Of a stretch of 64,000 nucleotides of DNA, positions 52,485-61,554 are shown piece after piece. Each line of letters opens with the position of its first letter. The first letter of the stretch is position 1. Source of the DNA: Mayamaea pseudoterrestris (taxonomy: Eukaryota > Bacillariophyta > Bacillariophyceae > Sellaphorales > Sellaphoraceae); NCBI GenBank assembly GCA_027923505.1, contig BROI01000019.1:186001-250000 (forward strand), read 5' to 3'. The position numbers were made by a program, and so were the translations under genes. The notes under the pieces are model-generated. The model was not told the origin of the DNA, searched no databases, and saw nothing but the letters and a program-made list of their open reading frames with translations.

Positions 52485-52895
52485 AGGGTGCGGCGTCGGA
52501 GATTTGGATCAATTTATGTTACGTGTATGTGAGTGAAACTAAGCTTGAAAATTATTGCAAGCGCACCAGGACCATGATGAGTCCCAAGTCTGCCGCTGAG
52601 TAAGACATAGACCGTGCGTATATTACAGTAGCGAATTATGTTTGTCGTAATATGCTTCGGAGCCATGTATCATAGTGTTGCAAGCTGAGATCGCAGCTCA
52701 AACAGGCGCTCAATTTCTTTTTACCGACCAAATATCAAAGCGCACACAAAGGGCCTTCATCGACTACTCTACCGCCCGGTAGTCTATAACCGTTGCGCAT
52801 TGCACATTTTCCGTTTCATTGCATAGAGCCTTTCGAATGTTGATTGTCGACCGCCACCGGCTTTAGGCATTTCGGTCCACTCCGCATTCAAGGAT
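52485..52895. other. Intergenic between convergent genes
   Basis: 411 bases; no coding frame recognised. It holds the 3' ends of GT2 paralogue A and the two-domain gene. Confidence 0.5.
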
Positions 52896-55328
52896 CTAAA
52901 CCGTGAGTTGACCGGTTGCTTCCGCAAACTTCTCCACAATCTCACGCCCACCAACACGCATAATTCCATCTCTCCAGCGCTCACCATCTGGAAAAGCATC
53001 GAAAACCCAGCTATTTGTGGAAGGTAACGTACCATAGAGTAATTGCCATTTTATGATGTTGCCAGCAAGAAAGGTATATTCCCGAATCCGCAACTGATCA
53101 CTTTTTAAGACTTTCGAGAGCTGCTCAGAATCGATTTGAAAGTCAACTGTTTTATTGTTCCGCCATTTGCTGGCATCGCGAATGTTGAAACTTGAAGCAT
53201 CGGCGTGTCTCTTGTGTTGCCGCATCTCACTGGGAAAGGGCGACAAATCACAAGGAATCAGCGATGGGTGGCTACCCACCCAATGCTCCATGGCGTATGC
53301 GTCAACGCCAAGCACATCCATTCCATCGCTTGTCAGGTGCGAATTCAATGCGCCCGTGATTCGCATTGGTAGTGCTTCACGGAGAAAATGGTGCATTTTC
53401 TCAGCAAATTGGACCGGTGGGATCAGTTTATTGATGTATTCGCATGTAGGCACCGTCCATGTGTTTCCAGACATATGCAAGAACGGCAATGTATGGAATG
53501 CAAGCCCGCAAAGATTGCATGTAAGGTTACGGTCCACCTTATGGGGAATAAGGCAAACTGGGTCAACGGCTGCCTGAGTCATAGCGACTATTAAGTTTCG
53601 CTCATCGTCGATGTCTTTTGGAGGATGCAAAAGTTGGTTGCTCATGTAAGTAACACCAATTCTGGGGTGGCGCTTGCAGAAGAGATAGAGCTTCTGCAAT
53701 GTTTCACCCTCGTATAGCTTGGCGCCACTGTATGTTATGTCGCGGCAATCTAGAAACGCTTTGCTCCTGCAAATAGTCAATGCATCCACAGCAGTGTCGC
53801 CCATCGTGTTGATGAATACAGTGGCTTTCTTGCGTTTAGTGAAAGACGCTCCTAAGGCATCCAGTTGCTGGTGAACGACCAGTGCTTTTGACTCGATCTG
53901 AGTTTCGTTCAAGCCGTCTGGAATGAAGACTCTATAGAAAACGCCGTGGTTGATAGTCGAGAAATGTGAAAACATACCTTCCGCATGAATAATTTCCTTT
54001 TCACTAAAAGAATACCATCCTTTCTCGATTGCCCATTCGCTGGTTACTGCGGCGACGGCATTCGCTCCATGCGCTCTTACAGCCTCGCGCCAAAAGTCGC
54101 CATCGTCGTAATGCTTCCAAACCCAAGACGTATTTTCAGGCACCTTGCCGTAGAGCCCATTCCAACGCAGTAGTTGACCGGCCATATTGAAATACTCTCT
54201 TATTCTGACATCGCGCCGCTCTTGTAAAATTGCCGCGTTTCGCTTATCGCTATCAATTACAGGCACGCGAAATCTGGGTTCCCTCGGTGCAAGGGACCAT
54301 TCGAGTTGCGACAACATGGTGCGGTTTCTCTGGTACATATAGAAATGGTCCGGTCCCACATCGCATGGTACAAAATCTGGGTGAGACCCCACCCAATGCT
54401 CCATTGCATAACGTAACAACCCAAATTTGTCGGCTAAATTCATCCTGCTTGGGAATCGCGTGGTGACAATCTCATTCTTGATGCGCATTACCAGAGCTTC
54501 TCCCACAACTTTGGTGAGCCTTTCCAGAAAGTACTCTGTATCAAGAAGCTTGCTCACATAGGAACAACGAGACGACCACATATTCCCAGGGAAGAAATGT
54601 GCCCATAGCATGTAGAATTGCATTCCACAAACGTTGCAGGAATTTTGCTGCAAGTGTTGCAGGCACAAATGACTCACGACGGCCGTCGTCATGGTGTGTC
54701 TCCAAAACTCGTTCTTATCGTTGGCATGAAACGAACCCTTGTTGTGAAGGTACGTGACAATTTGATCAGGTTTGTTCGTAGCCTCGGCGAGTCGGCAGAA
54801 ATCCGTCAAGTATTGCAGGGTGATCGCTTCTGTACCTCGAGTGTGATGAGCAGCAAGCCGGCAATCCAATGGAGAGGGACACATTTGAGATAATCGTTGT
54901 TGCGTCATGACATTCTCGCGTCCAATCGTGATGATGACAACCGGCACAATCGTATCGTTTGCAGACGCGGCGTAGCTCGTCTTGATTTGCATTATTTGTT
55001 CCTTGACAATCCGAAGCGAATTTTCCATTCCCTTTTCATCGTACGGAACAAATACATTGTAGAATACGCTTGTAGCTGGGCTGCGATCCCCAAATGAGGA
55101 TAATAGCTTTTTTAGAAACGTTTCTGGATCAATAGGCGTTGAATCGTCATGTGCGCTTTCGTGGCTCGTCGGTGGATGGAACTCGACTCGAGATGCATCG
55201 GGTACTTGAGAGTTGAGGCGTGCTGGACCAAATTGTCTGAAACAGTAGATTGCTGTCAATAGTCCCAAAATACGACGAAGATTTCTGTTGAAAATAAGTG
55301 TTGGATATGTTACGTGAGCGCATCCCAT
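52896..55328 (-). CDS. Two-domain protein of a possible glycosyltransferase-like family (GNMW/HNKGS)
   Basis: 810 residues from the ATG at 55328 (MGCAHVTYPTLIF); one hydrophobic segment near residues 20-32 suggests a Golgi membrane anchor. The body is two homologous halves (about 85-440 and 455-800). Shared landmarks: FYNVFVP / FYRVFIP, CNVCG / CNLCG, PGNMWSSRCSYV / SGNTWTVPTCEYI, YAMEHWVGSHP in both, and LRWNGLYG / IKWQLLYG. The first half has TYLHNKGSFH (195-199 is HNKGS), while the second has a changed version (TYMSNQLL). Its place between the two GT2 paralogues and the single anchor suggest glycan work, but no catalytic assignment is possible. Confidence 0.75.
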   Translation of the reverse strand: MGCAHVTYPTLIFNRNLRRILGLLTAIYCFRQFGPARLNSQVPDASRVEFHPPTSHESAHDDSTPIDPETFLKKLLSSFGDRSPATSVFYNVFVPYDEKGMENSLRIVKEQIMQIKTSYAASANDTIVPVVIITIGRENVMTQQRLSQMCPSPLDCRLAAHHTRGTEAITLQYLTDFCRLAEATNKPDQIVTYLHNKGSFHANDKNEFWRHTMTTAVVSHLCLQHLQQNSCNVCGMQFYMLWAHFFPGNMWSSRCSYVSKLLDTEYFLERLTKVVGEALVMRIKNEIVTTRFPSRMNLADKFGLLRYAMEHWVGSHPDFVPCDVGPDHFYMYQRNRTMLSQLEWSLAPREPRFRVPVIDSDKRNAAILQERRDVRIREYFNMAGQLLRWNGLYGKVPENTSWVWKHYDDGDFWREAVRAHGANAVAAVTSEWAIEKGWYSFSEKEIIHAEGMFSHFSTINHGVFYRVFIPDGLNETQIESKALVVHQQLDALGASFTKRKKATVFINTMGDTAVDALTICRSKAFLDCRDITYSGAKLYEGETLQKLYLFCKRHPRIGVTYMSNQLLHPPKDIDDERNLIVAMTQAAVDPVCLIPHKVDRNLTCNLCGLAFHTLPFLHMSGNTWTVPTCEYINKLIPPVQFAEKMHHFLREALPMRITGALNSHLTSDGMDVLGVDAYAMEHWVGSHPSLIPCDLSPFPSEMRQHKRHADASSFNIRDASKWRNNKTVDFQIDSEQLSKVLKSDQLRIREYTFLAGNIIKWQLLYGTLPSTNSWVFDAFPDGERWRDGIMRVGGREIVEKFAEATGQLTV

Positions 55329-56489
55329 AATTGAACTCAATGAGCCATGCGCTCGCGACAAAAAGGGACTCACTGAGTATTGCAGATCGAGCTGCTGCCG
55401 CTATGACAAACGTTTGTTGCTTTCGTTGCCTTCATGTCGTAGTGATTGCTTTGCTACGGCTTGGTTTGCGCAGCAGGAGGACTGCTTGTAGATGGGACGT
55501 GAGAGGGTGAATTGTCGTCGTGCTGGCATGGAAATTTGGATGGCAAGGGCATGTGTGAATGAAAACTCCCTAATGACTGGGTGGGCTATATTGAAAGTGG
55601 AATGACTGTGACTGAATAGCGCTACGCATCGATACTCACATAGTTAGGTACAGCGCCATCGACAGCCAAAACAGTGAGTAGTGAAAGGCTCCGAGAAGCC
55701 TTTCCGAACAAGTACTACCGGTATAAGCGTCAGAGCCTAGGAAGGGGAAGGCCGCTGAAGCCAGGTCGATACCTCAGGATCTTCGAGCCTCGTCCTTCTA
55801 AAGGCCAGTTAAACAACAACAGTCCAGCCGGGACGACGGCCTCAATGGCCACAATCAGCACGATCTGTGCAACCAATACAGTCTACTGTCGTATAAGTTC
55901 ATGTTACCACCGTCTCTAAGCTTTTCGTGACTAGGCCAGGACTCCCACCTCCCAGGTACTAACAAACAGTAAAGCGGTTACGAGTAGGTTACGTTTGTTG
56001 CCGCCGTCGGTTCGCCAGTCGTGCTTTCGTTCTTGGCTTAACCACCAGCCACGACTGTTTTACTATAGCCTGGACATTGGATAGGTGAAACCGTCAACGG
56101 CCTCGCATAAGTGAATGACTCTCCAAGCTGGAGCGCTCCACCTTATGACTGGTGCGTGCGCACTTACCGACGGAAGAGAGTCGCGCGGAATTCCAATTTC
56201 ACTTCAATGAGTCATCGCAAATGAATGACGCCACTGCCAAGTTCAAGCGCACTGCTCATGCCCCCTGGCACTGCGTACTTCTGCTCCTACTGCCTGACGC
56301 GTAGATAGGCGCGCCTGTTACCACGGCGGAAGCAGGCGTCACCATTGTGCCCCTCGCTTTTTCAGACGCGGCGTATCGGGACCGCAGTTTTGGTTGCTCC
56401 TCGATTCATCCTTTCGATTCCCTGATTGCATCCAGCGTCGGCACCTTGAATGACTCATATTAGTTGCTGCTGTATTACATTACATTACA
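55329..56489. other. Intergenic, no secure gene
   Basis: 1161 bases between divergent genes. An 81-codon frame at 55674-55919 lacks any family resemblance and is probably chance. No retroelement remnant or RNA gene was recognised. Confidence 0.4.
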
Positions 56490-59419
56490 ATGAGTCGCCA
56501 ACAACAACAGCAACATGTCTATTGTGGCATTTGCCACGAGCCCTACAATGAGCCAATCTTCCATCCCGACTGCATTTCTCTTTCCGAGTCCATCCGCGAC
56601 GACTTGGAGGATTTAGAGTTTCTCGACAAGCGCATGAACTTTGGGCCTCGACAACATAAACGAACCGCTGCCGCTAGCATTGCAACAACTCCCTTTGCTC
56701 CCAATCTACCAACCCTGGATGAAACCATGCCCGTGGTGAGCGCCTTTGGTGACCGCACCAAGTCATTCACCAGTCGACCATCCATTGAGAAAAAGACGCA
56801 CGCCCTCGAGCAGCGGCGTCGGTCCACGGTGCTCGCCGACATTCGCAAGCGCCGCACCTCCTATCAAACGAACCCACTGTCGCAGCAGCAAGTCGTGGTG
56901 GATGGCCGCGATGTGTTCCAAAAGTACGATCCCGACAAGCCAGCCAACTCGGTGGTGCGATGGAACTTGTTGTGGCTCGTCTTTTGCTGCTTGGCGCCGT
57001 ACCCGCTGTGGTTGACCTTTGTGCCTCATGGAGGATGCAAGCTGTCGTACGAATTGACCATTCTCATGAACGTCATGCTGACGATCAACTTCATGTACAC
57101 GACCATTCTTTGCTGGAAGTACATGTGGCGCATGATACGGGCGTTCAATACGCCATTTTGGCAGGAGCTTGATTTAGAAACACGCAACAAACTGAAGCAC
57201 ATTGTCGTCATGCCCACCTACAAGGAACCAGTCGAGTTACTATGCGAAACCATTAGTTCCATTGCCAATCAAACCGTGGCAGGAAGCATTGTATTGGTGG
57301 TTGGCATGGAGGAGCGAACGCCCGATCAGGAGCGCAAGCGACTGTTGATTCGCGAGCGCTTCGAGCACAAGTTTTGCGCCCTCGTCTTTTCGGTTCATCC
57401 GGCGGGAGTGCCGGGGGAAATACCCGGGGCATGCTCGAACCGAAACCACGCGGCGCGCACCGCCGTGCGGTACATGATTGACGAAGGACTGCTGCCCGTG
57501 GATCCAGTGACAAGGGAGTTGGAGTTTGATTTCTGTACGATATCAGTGTGTGATGCGGATACGACCTACTACTATCGGTATTTTGAAAATTTGTCGTGGT
57601 AAGTGAACGCTGCACCTTGATTTTTTGGAGTGGGAGTGGGAGTGGGAGTTATTGGAGATTACCACGTCTCAATCAATCATTGTCGTTGCGCTGACACCTC
57701 TTGATTCTCATGAGCAGGGCCTTTCTCAACGAGCCGCCAGAGTCACGGTATCAAGTATGCTGGCAATCTCCATTGTTTTACAACATTTCGCTTGACAAGC
57801 GGTGGTTCTTTACGCGCGTCATGGGCATTCTACGGTCCTACTTCATGATTGGGTTCTTGATTGGTGGCAACATTAACACAATGAGTATCTACAGCATGTC
57901 ACTGGGCTTGCTTGTCAAGTCGCAATTCTTTCATCCTGGCTATCAAATGGACGACATAATATACACTCTGAGTGCCATGAGAGCGACGGGTGTACGAATC
58001 AAGATTCGGACCCTTGACATTCCCACATTATCGGGCCCTACATCGGGCGAGAACTTTTTGGCCGAGTTTAATGAATGGGTCATTCAGGCTACCCGCTGGA
58101 CGATTGGAGCTGCCGAGGTGTTTCACTATTTCTTTGTCAAGCTGTTAAAGAGGAATTATTTTCTCCCCGGATTGGCATACTTTTGGTGGTTTGTCTATTA
58201 CTATGGTTATGTCCTCTGCATTTCTGGATTGGTGGCAATTTCGAATCTCATTGCCCAATTTGCTGGCCTGGCACACGAAGAGTACGCGATTGGAACCTGC
58301 AGGCCCTGTCAGAACTGGTTTGGGCTGGAGGATGACTCAGCTTTTTACGCCTGGATTATGCCAGCATTTCTGTTCTTTAACTACGCCATTGTTTTTTCAA
58401 CGGCATTCATCATGGACGCACTTGTCAGTCAGATTCTTGCGCTGGATGAACAAATAAGTCCGCTGCGGAACATTTTACATTGGCTTTCCTCGCAGCTGGT
58501 CCTCTGGGTCTATTGCGTCGTTGAATACAGAGCTGTCATTCGAATAGCTATCTATGGGAAAGACGTTTGCGGTCACAAGGCTTCGGAGAAACATGCATTG
58601 GTTGGCGTCGAAGCGGAGTTTAGCACTCGTGGCGACAGCAATCACGAGGAAGAAATCCCAAAATACTCGTCTCGGTCGAGCACAAGTGCGAAGCTACCGC
58701 GGGTGGATGAAACGTCACACCACGAGGATAGCAGCAATGAGTTTGAAGGCGACACTGGACCGTTATCTTTCTTTCGAGGTTCGGAGCGTCATCCGTCGAG
58801 TAGTTTCAAGGCCGCAATGAGTCAGCAAGTTGGTCGCGGCACCTTTGATCTATCAAATCAAATACTCCTTTTTGAAGAGTCGCAGTCGATGGACGGATCC
58901 AAGCTAAGTGTCACGGACGAAGGCAGTGGAGGAGATTCTAGGGAATCCTCTCGGTCAGTCAACATTTGGGACGAGCAAAGAATATACGAGATTATGAGCG
59001 AATTGAAAGAGACATCGCAGCTGCATACGTTGGGCGATTCTCAATTTAGCTTGCCGTACGATGAAAGGAAAACGGCAAACGAGGGTGGGTACCGAGAGTT
59101 CTTACAAATGGCGGGAGGATCCACTGTTAGGAATGGATTGATTACCAACAAAAGCATTGGCGAAATTATAACCGAGTTGAAAGAAAAGTCCCAGCTCAAG
59201 CTGATGGGGGATTCTCAGTTTAGTTTGCCGTACGACGAATTAAAAGTGGGAAGCGAAGGCGATTACCATGAGCCACCACAAATCTCGGGATGGTCTACTG
59301 CTAAACACGATGAATCTCCACCGAGCGGAGCTAGTGCGAGCGCTTTGGTTGACCAGCCTTTGTCGGATGGGCCTTCAGAAGAAAATCAAGCACGAAGCGA
59401 ATCAATGCATTTCATATAG
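56490..59419 (+). CDS. GT2-family processive-type glycosyltransferase (paralogue B) with long C-terminal tail
   Basis: Exons 56490-57598 and 57718-59419, intron of 119 bases with the same phase and position as in paralogue A (splitting the Trp codon of ENLSW); 936 residues. The N-terminus has a short Cys/His stretch (VYCGICHEPYNEPIFHPDC) absent from paralogue A. The catalytic core matches paralogue A closely: VVMPTYKEP, GACSNRNHAARTA, DAD at 355-357, QATRW, and the same membrane helices. The C-terminal tail of about 250 residues is acidic and Ser-rich and holds two copies of a repeat (SELKETSQLHTLGDSQFSLP and TELKEKSQLKLMGDSQFSLP). The tail may be regulatory; the sugar is unknown. Confidence 0.88.
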
Positions 59420-59691
59420 GCGCAATGGCACAAGATTCTGCATGCGGCAATGGTTTTTCTAAAAGATTGGCGTTACAAGGAAAACGTAGCTGCGTTTGTA
59501 CCGACGCAGTGGCAAGTTTGGTAGGATACGTACGGGCTAGTTGGTGTCCAGCAATCTGAGCCATGAGAAGTGCCGGCAGCTTCTGATGGAACGATCCATA
59601 CAGGCAATATAACCGGGGTGTAGAGTATTAGTTAATTTAATAGAGTAGATGTATGAGTCTGTCGCTTGTATCAGTCTTTTTCAATGCGCGA

Positions 59692-61086
59692 CTACTGACG
59701 CATATCCTGGCCTCCGTCTCGCGGGCGGTAGTCGTCCACGTCTTCCGGTCGAATGCTGCTCAGTTCCAAAGTACGCAGTCCCAGCAGTTTGCTTCCTCCA
59801 GTCACTTTCCGGTCCACTTGGTATCGAACATTGCCCGGCGTCCAGTCTAAAGTCTTGACCCAGCCCTGGCCGCCAAATGCGCCATCGTCTTGGTCCATGC
59901 GAAACGGGAAGAGCACCGTCGCTCGTCCATCCAAATCCACCAGCATGTATCGACTCGCTTGCTCTTCGTCTATTATCGGAGGAGGATCAAAAATACCACC
60001 TTGAGCGCCAGCAACACCAAACAAAGCGTGGTCTGCCTCCCGGTTGCTGGATTTTCGAATATCTTTGATATTATCAATTCCAATTGGCCAGTCGTTGAGC
60101 GCCTCGCGACAAACCGTCATGGACTTCAAATACAACGGCGGAATCAAATCAGCGACTATTTTCGCTTGCTCCTGCTCGCTATTGGTCAAGACACTGTAGT
60201 CAAACTTGACACGAAATCGCTTTTCTTCAAATTCCAATCCAACTTCGGCGCGATACTCTGAGAACGGACCAAGATGGTTCGTCGTCTCTGCATGCTCAGC
60301 ATCTTTTAGTGGGATAGCAGTGCAGATTGTGTAGGCATTGCCGACGCACATGTTTCCGCAGTCGCCGCGAAAATCCAATGCTGATAGTTGCTCTGGCCAG
60401 TATTTCCTCGATACTACTTGCTTCTCAAAGGCGTGGAGCTCGTCCGAAAGTGGATTGTTGCTTGTTCCAGACGGCGTGACCGCTACCTCCGCGTGACAAA
60501 TGCGTTCAGCGTCGACTGGATAAACAGAGTCCGTTTCAACTCCAATCTTGTATCCCTTGGACACAACTCGAATGGGCCTGGCCGCCTTTACCAATCTTGG
60601 ATACCCATTCTCTTCGTCGGGCACGTCATTTAGAAATGTAGATGTTTGGTAAACAGTCCACTCACCCTTGTACTCGGCGCCTCGCTTGAGTATTTCGGCA
60701 AAGTATGTTTGAAACTGGTACTCATCGTTTCGCCGGCGTCGATCCTCGCGCATGGCTTCAATCTCGGCGTCAACGTTTGTTTCGGATGACGATGGAAAGT
60801 AGTCGTCGCCTTCATCGGCAAAGGCTTGGTAGTCTGGATCATCGTAATTTACAAACTCCAAATCGGGATAATTTGGATCCGCGTATGGATTGTTTGCTTG
60901 ATCATCGTCGTCTGCGTCTTCACTGCCGCTACTGCGTTTCGAACAAAGGACGAATGATGATGATGAATGTAGACAGCTTGACGGCGATGCGAAAAGCGCT
61001 CCTTGGGGTATCAAAATCGGTGCAAATGCATAACATGCATGTAAACCAGACAGTATTGCAATTGAAAGTAGCAGTAAGATTGTCAT
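59692..61086 (-). CDS. Plastid-targeted protein of unknown function
   Basis: 464 residues from the ATG at 61086 (MTILLLLSIAILSG); the frame is open further upstream only from a TTG. A signal peptide is followed by ACYA-FAPILIPQG, an exact match to the diatom plastid pre-sequence junction with Phe at +1. After a Ser-rich transit peptide and an acidic stretch (Asp-rich, about 45-95) lies a globular domain with YFAEILKRGAEYKGEWTVYQ, GDCGNMCVGNAYTICTA and FEEKRFRVKFDYSV. The beta-rich pattern could fit a lipocalin-like fold, but that is a guess. No enzyme motif is seen. Confidence 0.8.
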   Translation of the reverse strand: MTILLLLSIAILSGLHACYAFAPILIPQGALFASPSSCLHSSSSFVLCSKRSSGSEDADDDDQANNPYADPNYPDLEFVNYDDPDYQAFADEGDDYFPSSSETNVDAEIEAMREDRRRRNDEYQFQTYFAEILKRGAEYKGEWTVYQTSTFLNDVPDEENGYPRLVKAARPIRVVSKGYKIGVETDSVYPVDAERICHAEVAVTPSGTSNNPLSDELHAFEKQVVSRKYWPEQLSALDFRGDCGNMCVGNAYTICTAIPLKDAEHAETTNHLGPFSEYRAEVGLEFEEKRFRVKFDYSVLTNSEQEQAKIVADLIPPLYLKSMTVCREALNDWPIGIDNIKDIRKSSNREADHALFGVAGAQGGIFDPPPIIDEEQASRYMLVDLDGRATVLFPFRMDQDDGAFGGQGWVKTLDWTPGNVRYQVDRKVTGGSKLLGLRTLELSSIRPEDVDDYRPRDGGQDMRQ

Positions 61087-61155
61087 GATGGCAATAAATT
61101 GCTCATAAACAACGATGGATCGCTGCGTTCCAAGGATATGCGAGCGCAATCATCG

Positions 61156-61554
61156 TCATGGTCGAAAATCTAAAACGGTGCGACGCTTGATGAGTCGTTT
61201 CGCGAACCTTGTCCGACTTCGGGACATAACGTCCACGTTGAAGTCATTGGGGCAATAATAAACAACAGCTGACGTACTTACATCCATGTGCCCGACCGGC
61301 GTGCCATTTTTTCCGTTGCATTTGCGTTCGAAAGATCCGTCCTCCGATTCCACGCTACGTTGCACCATGTGATTGGATCGCTTTCGGCATGGCCTGCCGA
61401 AAAAAGGATTGGCCGGATCGGTGCCGCGCACCTCCACTACTTTGTTGATTGATTCGAGACGGAGAGATTCCAAATCGTCCATCTCGTGCAGTCTTGACAG
61501 TCTCTTGTTAGTCGTTTGGAGTAGCCATTTAACACTCCGCATAATACTGATCAT
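61156..61554 (-). CDS. Doubtful small ORF, 132 residues
   Basis: Frame from an ATG at 61554 (MISIMRSVKWLLQTTNKRL) to 61156, ending 70 bases from the start of the 61086 gene on the same strand. The composition is protein-like, with a hydrophilic, Cys-containing middle (GRPCRKRS, KCNGKNG) and a basic end. Its start codon overlaps that of the plus-strand WW gene in one CATG. One of the two starts may therefore be wrong, or one gene may begin in an unseen exon. No family recognised. Confidence 0.4.
   Translation of the reverse strand: MISIMRSVKWLLQTTNKRLSRLHEMDDLESLRLESINKVVEVRGTDPANPFFGRPCRKRSNHMVQRSVESEDGSFERKCNGKNGTPVGHMDVSTSAVVYYCPNDFNVDVMSRSRTRFAKRLIKRRTVLDFRP

Noticed and set aside
55674-55919. 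81-codon frame in the spacer before GT2-B
   Set aside because: Basic, irregular composition with no domain and no supporting promoter or splice context.
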